Assembly: GCA_018907035.1 (NCBI GenBank)
Contig: JACCIC010000022.1
Coordinates: forward strand, 4,354,001-4,418,000
Length of the DNA: 64,000 nt
Source: Sycobia sp. Sy_11
Lineage: Eukaryota; Arthropoda; Insecta; Hymenoptera; Epichrysomallidae
Direction: 5' to 3'
A program made the position numbers and the translations under genes. This document shows positions 1 to 12,040 of the stretch, piece after piece. The notes below the pieces were generated by a model. The model had not been told where the DNA came from and did no database searches. It worked only from the letters and a program-made list of their open reading frames with translations. The stretch's first letter is position 1. Each line of letters starts with the position of its first letter.

Positions 1-455
1 AATGAAATCTATCCATATCTGATCTATATTAAGTATTAAGCTACATCATCTCGAATTTTTTTTAAATGTCGCTATATGAATGGAATACTAAACTAATCTT
101 TAACATTCATAAGTTTTTATGATTTTTCACGATTCTAAAATGATTAAATAAAAACAATGCTGTATATACATCAGAAAAAATATTCAAGACTTGCCATTTT
201 TGAAACTTTTACAAATTTTATGATTTTACGGCGATTTTATTACTCTAAATTTGTAAAAAATTTATGCTAATCAGGCTGTAAATCAATATTGAGCAAATTT
301 AAATATGTGAAATCCATCCAGGACAGAAATAATATTTCGTTTCGTAAATGTTAGTTTTGAAATTGATCATAAGCAACTTAAAATTTTAGATTTTGTTTAA
401 ACGCTCTTCGGATTTGGATTCGATACGATAAAATTCATAATGTCCAGTGTGTCCG

Positions 456-589
456 GTTTCGGAAACAGATCACTTTCTTCGTTTTCTGTGCCTATGTAAT
501 TAAATATAATATATTAATTATAGTTTCGGAAACAGATCACTTTCTTCGTTTTTTGCGCCTGTGTAATTAAATATAATATATTAATTATA
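456..589. repeat. Two-copy 67-bp tandem duplication
   Basis: Two adjacent 67-bp units start at 456 and 523 with GTTTCGGAAACAGATCAC and end in AATATATTAATTATAG. They differ at only a few bases, so the duplication is recent. It lies just upstream of the first visible SPH-A exon, inside an intron. Confidence 0.85.
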
Positions 590-630
590 GCGGATGAAAT
601 AAAAAAACTATGATAAAATATTAATTTTAG

Positions 631-911
631 ACACGCAAAGGAAGATTACATGATACATCTGAATGATAAAAATGATTATGAAGTTATATTAATCATAGTA
701 CATACAAACTTTAGCTCTACTGAAAGAAATTATTATAAAAACAATCTGGCAATAGCAAAAATAAAGAAAGGAGTGACATTATCAAAAAAAGTCAGTACAG
801 GTTGTTTACCAACTGGTAAGTATTAAACTGCCGTACACAATATAATATTTATATAGAATTGTTATCACAATTTTCTATCTATTAGATAGAAAATTGTCCT
901 AAATATATATT

Positions 912-968
<57 letters not shown>

Positions 969-3900
969 TCAAAGGAGAATTAATTACAACCTCAACTTAT
1001 AAAGTATATTTAAGTCTTTTTATGCCGAGTTCAGAATTTGTAATCTAACATAGACATATATTACAAACATGTTTTCAAAGATATTATGTTATAATTAGCT
1101 TAATGTTAAATATGAACTTTTAAATTTACTTTTATTAGAAAATTCATGACAAAATATAATTGATTTATTTTTTAAAAGATTTAAAATATACTAATACTTT
1201 TTCATTCATATTTATCACATTTGTAATCTATTCTAATGAAATTATATTAGCCCAATTGAGAAAATGAATTCTAAATTAAGATATCGTGATAGCATTAAAA
1301 ACGAGAACAAAAATAGTATTCAGGTAAGTTTTAAAATAATTATACACTAAACTTATTCTAGTTAATAATGGTGCTTCTTAAATTGAAATAATATAATGGA
1401 ATCATAAGCTTCATTAATTCAAAATTATTTCCAAAACTCTAAAACGCAGTGGTTCCTCTCGTGGATGTCACGGATAAATTGAATTTATTTTTTATATCTG
1501 AATAGGTGAATTCATTTTCTTTGGCTTAAAAATCAATTATATACATTTGATATGATTTATAGTGACACGAAATTTCATTGATATTTTATAAATATTATTC
1601 TTATTGATTAAAATGTAGATTCAATTTAATAATATTCATTTTAGATCATAATTTTTGTCACGAACTATATACCTATAGAAAGTTACTAAATACATTTTCT
1701 TGCATAAGATATGTTAAGTTTTCCATAGATTCAATTTTTAGATTACAGTTTTTTATGTTTGATGGATAATATTTAAAAGACTCAACATTTTAGTTAAATT
1801 TTCATAAAAATGACTTTTTATAAAATTTTTATATAAAAACACTAAAATTCTTTCAGATCGCAGATAATTTTTATCATTATTTTTCATAAAAATTGTTTCA
1901 TTACTAGATTATGTAAATTTTTAGTCAATTAATTGCTTATATTTTATCGAAATTTTTATTGATAAAACTAAAACTGTTTTAGAATGCATGTAGAATTTCT
2001 TTTGATACACTATTTATGTGTACAATAATTAACATAACATTATACTCATGTTAAATTGTTTCAATTTTTTATTGTTTTGTAAAATTGGGTACTACGATTA
2101 TTTTTGCAAACTCAGATTGTTGCTCAGAGCACAGCATGCTCAGAGTTAAGGGGTGCCAAAAGCAAAACAAATAAGTTTTAGCTCCAGAAAAAGATTAATT
2201 ATCACATATAAATTAGGAGTTATTTCAACCATTCATTGGTTAAATTAGAAATATATTATTTTAACACATAATCGATAAAATATTTGAAAAATTGATTTTA
2301 GAATTGATTTTTCCAAAAAGTATCCTCTTGTAAGAGTTTCGTATTTTTATTACATTAAATACTAAGTAAAAATTATTGATGTTATTTTTAAAAAAAGTAA
2401 AGAAAAATGAATTTTTATTCAAAAACAGAGCCTTCTTCGAAAATATTTTTAATTGATTATTTTTAACAAATTTTAATTTTTATGTAATTTTACATCTGCA
2501 TATCCTATTTTCATAATTTAACAGGAGTTGTAGGTGACAAATAATAATAAGATTAAGAAGAAATGCGAATTCTACTTATAAGACAGAAATATTGCGCATC
2601 GATTTTCCGCAGTTAAAACATTTGCAGAAAGTGACGAATATGAAACGTTATATGAAATTTTACATCAGCATTTCTAAATAAATTTATGTCGAGCATCTAA
2701 GTTATAAAATTCCATTATTATGGAATTGAAATTTAAATACAGAAAAGCGAAAGTAAGTGAATACTGTATTATTCAATTTATATATGGAGTAAAAATCGTT
2801 TTAGTTTGATTATTACCTGAGATATTGTTTTTGGTAATAAATTGAGAATCTTTTTAATAAATCTCATATAATCAGATTTTTTTTATAGAGGAGGAGAAAA
2901 ATCCTTTATGGATCCCGGGGACCGGTACCCGGGTATGTGGGAATCACCAATACAAAGACATACTCACTAAAAAACTACCTCCTCGGTGCATTCCCTCGAC
3001 TGCTTCCCGCAGCTCTGAAAAGAGCTGCAAGCCGAAGTCAGTAGGCGCGCACCGGGGAGACTTCCTCTCCCTGACTCAACTCCCCACCCCGGAAACCACC
3101 GTTAAGCATTACTTCGGGGAGGGGACCAGGATGTTCGCCTTTGTTCGCCGAATGAATCTGTCCTTCAAATAATCTCCGATGATCTGGAGTAGATACCTAG
3201 GTACATTGCAGTCCTTCTCCAGTGTCCCCAGTACGTCTGTCCACGTAACCGAGTTGAAGGCGATTTTGACATCAAGTGTCACCAGAAGAGACACAGTTCG
3301 GGAGAAGTGATTCCCCCGCTCCGCAGTCTTGGCCGCCTTCACTAGCTCCTGAATAGCATCTATGGTGGACCGCCCTAATAAAGCCATACTGCCTCTCGGA
3401 AAGGTCGCCAGTTGTAAAAACGCCGCCTGTAGGCGGGGTCTCACCAGTTTTTCCAGAAGATTCCCGGCGTTGTCAAGGATGCATAAGGGTCTGTACGCAG
3501 TCGGAGCATTAGATGGTCCCTTGCCCTTGCTTATCAACACAAGTCTCGCCCCCTTCCAGCGGAGATAAAATTTTCCCGCGCGAAGGCACGAGTTGTACAT
3601 TCCAAGCAAAAGTTCAGGATGGCTCTGTACCACCGCTTGAAACACTTCCGCCGGAAGTCCGTCAGGTTCTGGTGCCTTGTTATTCTTCAGAGAGCGCACT
3701 GCTCTCTCTAGCCCCGCCCTTTTGAAGGGCAGTGATCGATGTTGTTCGCTGACGATGATGGTGTCAGAGTCCTTCTCAAGATAGATCTGCGTAAGTAGGT
3801 CACTCGCCGTCGGACTCCTATTCAGGTTCGCTTGCAGGACTTTAACCATTTTGGCGAGACCTGGCAAGGACTTCGGGAAACACCGCACAAGCCCCAGACC

Positions 3901-6900
3901 ATGCAACGTGATTTAACGTTGTTGGCATGGTCCCCGGACAGAGGAAACACTATGGAGGCGTTCTACAGTCAGAGGCCATGTGCCTCTGCTGCCCACACCG
4001 GAAACAGGCGATGCTCCTGTCTGGGCCATCGCAACCCGAACCGCGGTGTCCATAGCCGAGACATCTGTAACAGCGCTCGACCTGGACCCGCCGCCGCAAG
4101 CCGCAAAGGACCCATCCAATGTGCACCTTTCCGACTTCCAGTAACCGCTCGCCAGCTTCCTCAGAGAGACTCGCGAGGGCTAGTCGTTTACCAACTTTGT
4201 TCTCCCTCATTAACCTCACCTCGAGGAGGCCAGTATAGTCCCGCCAGACGCCAAGGAGGGCTGTCTTCACTTCGTCGAGTGTCGCGCAACCGTCTCTGAT
4301 CTCTAAGATAGTCTTGGGGGTCAGAGCGCTAAGTGCCGCATTTTGCCCGATGACCTCTTTGAGGCCGTTAGTAAAGCCCTCCTTGCCCTCCGCCGAAGCC
4401 TATTTAAATTCGATCAGGACATCGCCGTTTAATGTTCAGCGGATGTCCTTGATAGTGAGTCCGTGCTGCGAGGGGTCGACCTTATAGAGGATCCCTCCAA
4501 GGATCTCCGCATAGGTCCTCACTTCCACGAGCTTGAGTAGCAGCGCCTCAGGCCTTGCCCTTTTCAATTTTATATGTTTTTTAATGGCTTCTTCTGATTT
4601 ATCAGACCTATTCTTCTTTATTTTCTCCCCCGTTTTAGCCGCCCTCTTCTCCTGCCTCGTGGGAACTTTCTGCCAACCTTGCTCGAGCTAAGCAAGTACG
4701 TCGTCACGGCAGGATTTGGCGACCACATTTTTTTCTTTAATGGTCCCCTTTTCTATCTTTCTCTTCTTCCACCCCCTCCCTTCCGTCAGGTAAATTCGCT
4801 GGGGAGGTAGATGGGTGCCTCTTCTGGGCTTCCATAGGCTCCGCGCTCTAAGGCGCCTTTTGCCCACAAACTCCTTAAATTGGCTTTGTAAAGCCGGAAG
4901 CCCCTCCTTTATAGTATTGTTGACATTCCTTTGTTTCTTCATTGACTCCCATATAATCAGATAGTATACCTAATAAATGAATATTTAGATTTTTTATTAT
5001 CAGCTTAAAAACTATCTGTAAATAACACTGGCAGTCACAACATTCGGTATGAAAAATCATTTAAAAAATTGTGATTAATAATTGATATGTAATTAATATG
5101 AAAACAAAATCGCATAATTAGTTATACTATGCGCCATTTGTATACAGTATTGTTTAGTTTTTTTACATATTGGAAATTGCAGTGCAAGATGGTCTAAATA
5201 GCAATAATTTTGAAGCAATCAGTTTCAAACTATTTTTAGTACCTAAAAAATTATATAAACAGTTTGATTAATTGTAATATTGCTCAATCTTATATCGATA
5301 GTCAGAAATCTATTTTAATTATAAAGACCACCATGCTCACTATCTTACATTGTATTCTCTTAATTGAAAAAATCCTCAATTCATTACGAAACATATTTTC
5401 AATAATGATCAAATTCAAAAGACTCTTACTCTAAGTATCAACTGAATACAAAACATAATCCTAGATTAAAATTAATAAAATAATTCTACTACTTTCAATT
5501 TTCTATTGTTAGAATTGGTTCAAATCTTGAATTTGAGAATACATATTTAAATATTTGTAGTGCTGAAATAAATTCAGATTCTAAATATAATAAAAATATT
5601 TACAGCAGTGATTGCAAGTAAATGTACACCCTTTGTGAGATAACCTTAACCTGTAAAGGGCCGGAAAGCCGATATATTGGCTCAAATACATAATGCTAGA
5701 ATACCTCTTTATCCTTAAGTAGATTGATGCGCTAAGTTCGTATCTGAATTTGGTTTGACCTTATCACTTCAGAATCAAGGTCATTTGAAGGTCAAACCTA
5801 GCAATATGGTTTGAATCATTGCAAAAGATATATCTTTATGTTTTTGGGGTCACGGAAATCGGTTTTTACGTCATTCTGACCTCAAATAAAAAGAGAGATA
5901 AAGATTTCTCCAAGGTCAGGTTGAGAATATATTCAGGAAAATATTGAAAATTGGTTTTTAATTTTGTCAATTTCAACCAATCGCATTTCTGCCAATATCA
6001 TTATTCAGAGAAATTTCTGAATCTATTCTCGATTTATTTTACATTTCTAAAAAAAGCACCATAGGACCATTGTACATAGTTGATGGATGATACAAGATAT
6101 GAATTTGGGCACTTTCAAAGGAGGTTTCGAAACCTCAAAACCCGGCCCTTTAAAGGTTAAATATTTTAAGCATCTGCGATTGAGCGGTAACCAATCAGGT
6201 CTTCCACATTCTGCAGATGTTTTAACTGCTATGCAATATTTCAATTCTGTGTATTTGGATAAAATTATTTTTACCTAAAATAATTCTTCAAAACTTTTAT
6301 CTGTCTATATGGAGTATAGTATTTTATAACATAGAAATTATCAAAGTTTTATTCCAAGTGGCTCTACGTCTTAAAATTAGTGTACAATTAAATTAGGTGG
6401 CTAATTATCACATACTATTGTACATGGAGCAAATTTCTTTTATGACTTCCCTTCTTTTCAAATTTTAATATAACAAAGAAGATCAGCGTTAATTTTTTTA
6501 AATTACCTATGCTCATAACTAAAATTTTGAACATTAAATTGTCATTTTGATCTTGACACAAAGAGTGTAGGAATAGTTGTTCATATTATACACACTAGTG
6601 TATACAGTAAAATAGGTGAATAATTTTTTATGTCATAATTTATTATAAAGTATTATTTTACGACCTGATCAAAACAATTTATTTTAACTAATATATGATA
6701 TTATAAAGACTGTAAGACCGATAAAAATATTTATTAATTTATTCAAAATAAGGTTTGAAACTTTAAAAACTATTATTATCACCACAAATTATTGGAAATA
6801 TTTCAAAGAAGCTAGAAAAATTATAAGTAAATTAGTTTTTGCCAATTGAGTGTTAAATTCAATGTGTTCCAGAGATTCTATTTAAGTAAAAAACGTGCAT

Positions 6901-8123
6901 CTAAATAAGTGGAAATTTTAATAATCTTCTAAATGAAAGATTAGTTTGATATAAAGTAAAATGGGTGTGATCAATTTTCAATAAGTGGATGCACACTCTC
7001 AAATATGTGATAAACTGACTTATATCAAATCTACATTGAAGATGAGAGTATAAAGTGAACGCATCGTGTTGTCACCAAATGGTGATGTATTTGTCTAAAT
7101 TCATGACTACTCAACAGTTCACTATTTTTAGCACTCCAGCATAATCTTTAGTAATCATTGAAGTAATCTATATAGTCTTATATTATTCTGATATGATTTC
7201 TGTAATCGAATGCTTTGTATATTTGGCTTATGATTTTAAATCCAATTCCTCCCACCGCCACATGCAAAGCCCCTTGGAATTTAACCAAAACATAGCAGCC
7301 CTATCTGCATTATTATCGTTGTACATTAGTTATTTGATTATTTAAGTCTATGTTAGAATATAGTCCATTGTATAGATAATCTCTTTAGAGTTTACTGAAG
7401 TCTACACGAGAATTTAAATAACACTAATGAAAAAATTTTTGTTGCAGCCGATGAAGATTTCGTAGAACAAATGGGAACTATTGCTGGATGGGGAGCAACA
7501 AGTGAGAATGATCTGTTTAGTAAAGTGTTACAAAAAGTCTATATACATATTCGACCAAAATCATACTGTAACTCAAGTATTATTGCAGTTCCTATCAAAG
7601 ATGATAACTTGATTTGTGCTGGATCTGTATCAGGTCGATTTGGTGCAGGCGATGTAAATACTAATACGTAATAATTTTCATAAGTTTATTGTTATTACTT
7701 GAGTAATGCAATTGATTTAATTCTAGGGCGACGATGGAGGTCCAATAATGGTTCTACAAAATGACGGATATTACATAACAGCAGGTAAATAATGAAATGA
7801 AATTTGCATATTAGCATATATATATATATAATAAAAAAGCACTAAATAGTATTCATAACATTGTTTTAAATTGTAGAGTTTAATTTTATTTGCATACTAT
7901 TAGTAATTGTTGTTTAATTTATTTACTTTTTTGACAATGAAATTAATATTTAACGTTAATTTTTAATTAGAATATTTTTACAGCCATTCTTTCAGAAACA
8001 CTAAAATTCAATACGTTTGGTTACCCAACTGTTGGAACAAAACTCAATAACTTCATAGAATGGATAGAAGGAAATATTGGAAAAGAGTGTTTGTGTCCTC
8101 GACCTACGAAAATATTTAAATAA
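631..8123 (+). CDS. SPH-A: serine protease homologue (S1 family), 3' four exons
   Basis: Exons 631-815, 7448-7653, 7727-7784 and 7984-8123 (stop TAA 8121-8123) all have GT-AG borders and compatible phases. Their lengths (185, 206, 58, 140) match exons 4-7 of SPH-B and SPH-C. Earlier exons (signal peptide, light chain, catalytic-His exon) are not seen and should lie left of the window. The first exon reads HAKEDYMIHLNDKNDYEV and then NNLAIAKI, so Asn stands where DIAL supplies the catalytic Asp. The second carries the TIAGWG motif. The third begins GDDGGPIMV, with Asp for the catalytic Ser. The last ends in a GYPTVGT..WI tail plus CLCPRPTKIFK. S1 proteases with a broken triad are non-catalytic SPHs; the role here is unknown. 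Unlike B and C, it lacks both the Cys before GDDGGP and its partner before GYP. Intron 4 is 6.6 kb and holds a LINE insertion. Confidence 0.86.
904..965. repeat. (TA)n microsatellite
   Basis: Nearly pure AT dinucleotide run with one or two interruptions, inside SPH-A intron 4. Confidence 0.9.
966..2864. other. Intronic AT-rich sequence, no feature seen
   Basis: First part of SPH-A intron 4. I see no reading frame with recognisable content, no structured repeat and no RNA gene. Confidence 0.6.
3109..3906 (-). pseudogene. R1-clade ORF2 remnant: endonuclease start fused to reverse transcriptase fingers/palm
   Basis: The 265-residue frame holds KVLQANLNRSPTASDLL at about residue 22, the usual start of the R1 endonuclease domain. 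Within about 40 residues it passes into the pre-RT linker and then to RT motifs: KAPEPDGLPAEVF, AYRPLCILDNAGNLLEKL, GRSTIDAIQELV and VTLDVKIAFNSV (motif A with its Asp). There is no YADD box, because the frame runs directly into the 3' untranslated region. An internal deletion has removed nearly all of the endonuclease, and a second removed the RT active-site half. It overlaps ORF1, as is typical of R1 elements. Confidence 0.85.
3950..4942 (-). pseudogene. R1-clade ORF1 (Gag-like) remnant with two CCHC zinc knuckles
   Basis: The minus-strand frame begins at ATG 4942 (MKKQRNVNNTIKEGLPALQS), is lost near 4688 and resumes in another frame. It reaches two CX2CX4HX4C knuckles, CYRCLGYGHRGSGC and CFRCGQQRHMASDC, at about 3960-4060. 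Tandem CCHC knuckles at the ORF1 C-terminus are the normal nucleic-acid-binding module of R1/jockey-type LINEs. Frameshifts make it non-functional. The ATG lies only 7 bp inside the element, so the copy may be slightly truncated at its 5' end. Confidence 0.8.
5645..6163. mobile_element. Non-autonomous element with TTAACCT..AAAGGGCCGG termini
   Basis: The left end has TTAACCTGTAAAGGGCCGG (about 5645-5663). The right end has the inverted match CCGGCCCTTTAAAGGTTAA (about 6142-6160). The ~520-bp interior has no coding frame. Similar GGGCCGG-type termini recur at 29873-30042 and 61955-62200. It lies in SPH-A intron 4. Confidence 0.5.
6164..7447. other. Intronic AT-rich sequence
   Basis: Last part of SPH-A intron 4. 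The only structure is a short block at about 6700-6740 (ACTGTAAGACCGATAAAAAT), shared with the repeats at 43950, 46615, 47370 and 47930. Confidence 0.5.
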
Positions 8124-8282
8124 ATTTTATTATTTATTACATCCTTATATTTATAAAAATGTTTCGAAATTCTTATAGTTTAGATATTATCTTCAGTTAC
8201 TAGCAACATTGTTGTTGGTCAACTCTATAATAAGAATTATTTTAGATAATTTAAAAAATGTATGTAAAAATGTGAAATCTAA

Positions 8283-8288
8283 AATAAA
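8283..8288 (+). promoter_or_regulatory. Polyadenylation signal of SPH-A
   Basis: AATAAA lies about 160 bp after the SPH-A stop codon. It is the best-placed canonical signal, although AT-rich DNA yields chance matches. Confidence 0.5.
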
Positions 8289-8524
8289 TATATTTTATAT
8301 TATCAATTTCTGTGAATTGTTAAAAAAATACAAGTAATATATATAAATTCAAGTTTCTCGCATTTCACATGGACTATTATTCCTTACGCGGTGATAAAGA
8401 GAAAGGTGTTCGTGTGCATGTGTACGTGCATGTCCGTGTGTATAGGTGTATCCGCATTTGTTGGTATTCGTGAGAAAATACAGGGAATATTTGGGATGAA
8501 TACGCATCTGCCTATCTGTACGTA

Positions 8525-8636
<112 letters not shown>

Positions 8637-8705
8637 ACTTTTACATATTAATCACCTTGAACTTTGTCGGGATTATCACTTTGCCTTGCGCCTCCTCGTC
8701 TTCAC

Positions 8706-8802
8706 TGCTAGTGTCTAATAGAGATTGCTAGTGTCTAATAGAGACAGTGCAAAAGATTCTTCGTTGACCGGTATGTTGTTTTTCTTCGTTCACCGGTATG
8801 TT
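8706..8802. repeat. Two short tandem duplications
   Basis: TGCTAGTGTCTAATAGAGA occurs twice in tandem (about 8707-8745). It is followed by two copies of CTTCGTTSACCGGTATGTT (about 8759-8802). Both adjoin the Gypsy remnant and may belong to its 3' region. Confidence 0.7.
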
Positions 8803-9752
8803 CCAGACTGGTCGACGCCTATCTCGTGAGTTGAGTCCGGACTGAACTCAATCAGATTTCCTACTTCTAGTTCGTCTTTTCGCTGGTGTAGGGTTTGGGC
8901 TAATTGAGCCATATTGAGGGTTTTTCGCGGTCGCGTTGACATTCTTGCGTCGCTCGCCCGCGTGTCTCTAGGACTTGCGGCGTAATCGCGTTTACGGGTG
9001 TTGAGCCCGTTAGATTGGGGGACTGAACGTCCCCTGGTCGACGCAGTAGACCGGTCAACAATTACTGACGCAGCACTCTGCCTTTGCCTATTCCTGGAAA
9101 CATCGTACCTGTGGAGAAACGACATGACCTGTTAGGGGGATTTATTTATATCCGAAACGTGTACTTTTATTTTCTTGGAGTAATAAACTTTGGAGCTAGT
9201 TTCGCTGCAAACCTATCCAGCCCTGATGATAGTACGTGATTCCTTCTACAAACCGACTCGCTTTCCTCAAACAATGCTTCTCTTCTATTTTTGTTATAGC
9301 CGTGTGCCTGTTTCTCGCTCGCTGCACATAAATTTTTCCTGACGAATTCATGAATGATGGGCAACCTCTTCATTCGATTTAGCCAGTCAGCAGGTGTTAA
9401 TGTCTGACGTGGTTGGTTGTTTGTGCGGATGTTTCTGTACGTGGGCATCTCCCTTGGGTTTCTACCGAAATTCAAGAATGCTGGCGAGGCTTGCGTACTT
9501 GCATGCACAGATGTGTTCATTGCGAAGGCCAGTTCAGGTAGGTGGCTGTCCCAATCTTTATGATTTTCTTTTACGATGATTGAGATCTACCTTTGAATGT
9601 GCGGTTTACCCGCTCTACAGTGTCCGCCTGCACATGGTATGGCGCTATCAGCTGTTGTATTATTCCTAGTTCGACGAGTCGCTGTTTGACTAGTTTATTG
9701 GGGAACTCGGTGCTATTATCAGACATTAGATACTTGGGGCGGCTCCATTTAA
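8790..9752 (-). mobile_element. Ty3/Gypsy-type LTR retrotransposon fragment, integrase end of pol
   Basis: Minus-strand frames give the second half of an integrase core. PKYLMSDNSTEF contains a catalytic Asp. QLIAPYHVQADTVERVNRTF contains the catalytic Glu. A shifted frame continues as AMNTSVHASTQASPAFLNFG, typical of the Gypsy integrase C-terminal side. Frames break at about 9560 and 9150, so this is a pseudogene. The upstream side is cut exactly where the Mutator-like element begins (9753), but I could not recognise the rest of the integrase beyond 11197. The frame at 8790-9125 (Arg/Ser-rich) probably belongs to the pol tail. Confidence 0.8.
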
Positions 9753-11193
9753 GACAGTATTCTACTTTACAACTTTGAAAAAAAAATTTTTTTTTACATT
9801 TTTCGAAAGTAAATATATTCAAGAATGTTAGCTGAAAATTTTAGAAAGATTCAGGTAGTCTAACTATACTTTTTCACCTTTCAAACACACTTACCTGAGC
9901 GCGCTATTCCAACCCGCCCAGCGTACGCACCGGATAAGCCATCTACCTGGCCTTGTTCGTTGCAACAACTGTTCCCCTATTGTAAATCATTGCACCTATA
10001 TATATTCTCATCAAAATATATACCTTAGCTTCGCAATATTACCTTCCCTTTATAATTTTGCTTCTGTATTTCGATGAAAGTTGTGAAGAAACCAAAAGTC
10101 GTGATTAAAAAAGTGAAGACTGCTGATGTAAGTATCAAATTAATGAAGGTGTTATCTAAAAACTACAGTCTTGCAATTGAAAGGAATTCAAATTCAGTAG
10201 AAGGCATGCGAAACGAGATCTGGGTCGGCTATTACCACAAAATCTCAACAAACTCCAAACCAGCATACGTACTGTTCAGACAGCTGGTGCAAGGATAAAA
10301 AGGCCGATGCAAACAACGCTTGAAAAAATTATAAACATCGTCCTACTCTTGCTAGTTACGTACAAGAGGTGCTGAAACCGATCTACGAAGATCTAACAAA
10401 AACGGAATTGCTGGAGAGATGTTTGGGCAGAAACACTCAAAATAACAATGAGTATTTCAACTCAACAGTTTGGGCTATGGCACTGAAGCATGTCTATAAT
10501 GGAAAAAAATCGTTAAAATTGCATGCCTCACTACTTCCTGCATTTTTAATGAAGGATTCAGCCCACTTTTGAAAATAATGGAAATTATGGACCTAAAAAT
10601 CGGTCAAACCGCCATGCAGTTCGCCAATATGCGCGTTCGAGAGAACCGCCGCTCGACTGAGGCTTCCGTACTTACAAAAACTTTAAACGCGTTTTTATCA
10701 AAACAGCGTTTCAAGTACCGTGGTCGTGAAAACTAAAAAACTATTGAACCGATCCTTATGAAATTTTGAACACATATTCTATATGTTTGTATCAACATTC
10801 ATAACTACAATCAACATAAAATTTTAATTCTAACTATATGTTTATTGCAAAAAAGGACGGAAAAAGCCATTTTTTTTGCACGTACATAAAATATTCTAGT
10901 TAGATCGGTTTCTGAAGTCATGCCGAACATACAACTATTTGATTTTTTTGTTTCAGACCATCCGTCGGCAAGATTTTACGACCACGACAACCTTACCTAC
11001 TTTTTGAGGTGTTGGCTTTGACCATACTTTACATGTATAAAAAATGTATAAAATAAATAAATAAATTCTTTTATGTACTTTAAGAGTGTATTGATTAAAA
11101 ATTTCAAATCCTACATCCATATCGTCAATAGCATTCTCAGAAAATTTTCACAAAAATAGCGTTTTTTTCAAGGGTCTAAAGTAGAATACTGCC
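9753..11193 (+). mobile_element. Mutator-like DNA transposon, internally deleted copy 1
   Basis: A 1441-bp element has inverted ends: GACAGTATTCTACTTTA at left, TAAAGTAGAATACTGCC at right. It is flanked by TTAA on both sides (9749-9752, 11194-11197). Its left and right ends match, in inverse orientation, the right and left ends of the element at 58719-60326. The interior carries the C-terminal half of a protein that I recognise from memory as the arthropod Mutator-like transposase-domain family. The N-terminal half is missing, so it is non-autonomous. Confidence 0.8.
10074..10735 (+). pseudogene. Mutator-like transposase-domain protein, C-terminal half (broken)
   Basis: Frame 10074-10298 contains NSVEGMRNEIWVGYYHKIST. 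After a frameshift the reading resumes as YVQEVLKPIYEDLTKTELL and ERCLGRNTQNNNEYFNSTVW (10369-10572). Another shift leads to FANMRVRENRRSTEAS and the end near 10735. The order MRNxIWxxYYHK, IKPIYxDL, CLxGxTQNxNESFNxxIW is the typical C-terminal signature of this family. At least two frameshifts disable it. Family assignment is by recalled motif pattern. Confidence 0.7.
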
Positions 11194-11197
11194 TTAA

Positions 11198-12040
11198 GAC
11201 TCTTTGGGTTATGTTATAAATTGATTGAAGGTACTCTCTTGAAATACCGAATTATTGAACTAGATATTACTGAAAAGAATTTAGAAAATATTTTAGATAA
11301 TCATGATATTGAAGTCAATGTCGTACAGCACAGACTCCATAGTAAATAAGACAGCCGAATATCATTTTGATTGTTAACAAAAGTTTTTGTACGCAAATTT
11401 TTTTTGTGATACACGATGTACGTGCCGTTCTGTGATTTTTACTATTTTGTTACAAAAATAATAAAAATGTTATTTGCAAAATATTGACGATGCTGAATAA
11501 CCTTGAAGACCTTTTCATAACAAAAAACATGATCATCAATTTTCATAAAAAACTTGACAAATAGATACAACAATATGATTCCAACATATTCAATCAATTG
11601 TCAAACAATAACATGTTATATAATACTCGGTTTCAAGCTAAAGATGACATATTTGAGCCCTAAAAATGATATGTTCCGTTAAAATACGAAACCGTTTTCT
11701 GAGATCTAGGCCCAAAAATTTAACAGATTTACGGGGGTAGATTATAAACGTATGTTATTCTGCTATTAACACTCCAAATTTGAAGCAAATCCAAAACTTA
11801 GTTGTTGCGTGAAAATTTTAGCTAATAACTGGTCGAGGTGTATCTGTCCAAATGAAACCCTCTTCTTTCAACGACGGAAAATTTTTTCATGCTGTGACAA
11901 TGTGCTGCTCCGCAAAGATCTGATCTTTGCTTCACAACTTCCAAAAAGAGTAACTAAATTCATAATATTGTAGAGTAAATCATCATAGGAAAAAACAATT
12001 GTATGATGAATCCATCTTAGATGGATGGGCAAGATGCTTT
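11198..12040. other. Unassigned sequence, possibly decayed transposon
   Basis: The + strand at about 11236-11345 reads YRIIELDITEKNLENIL and a little further before stops, which resembles a degraded Gag-like segment. I cannot assign it. The rest is AT-rich and featureless. Confidence 0.35.

Larger units (their letters stand above)
2878..4949 (-). mobile_element. R1-clade non-LTR retrotransposon, internally deleted, with 13-bp target duplications
   Basis: A 2.07-kb insertion, much less AT-rich than its surroundings, lies antisense in SPH-A intron 4. It is flanked by the direct repeat CATATAATCAGAT at 2865-2877 and 4950-4962, and the + strand T run at 2876-2884 is its poly(A) tail. On the minus strand it starts with an ORF1-like frame at 4942, runs through two zinc knuckles near 3950-4060, and then reaches the ORF2 start and part of the reverse transcriptase. 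Most of the endonuclease and the second half of the reverse transcriptase are missing, so it is non-autonomous. The last ~215 bp (2885-3100) match the 3' end of the copy at 28141-28340. Confidence 0.88.

Noticed and set aside
3832..4299. 155-residue + strand frame
   Set aside because: It is antisense to the zinc-knuckle and ORF2 coding of the R1-clade element and has no motif of its own.
8380..8400. TTACGCGGTGATAAAGAGA resembles CTACGCGGTGATAAGAGAG at 60884
   Set aside because: The shared stretch is about 13 bp plus a few bases, with no further similarity on either side. Probably chance.
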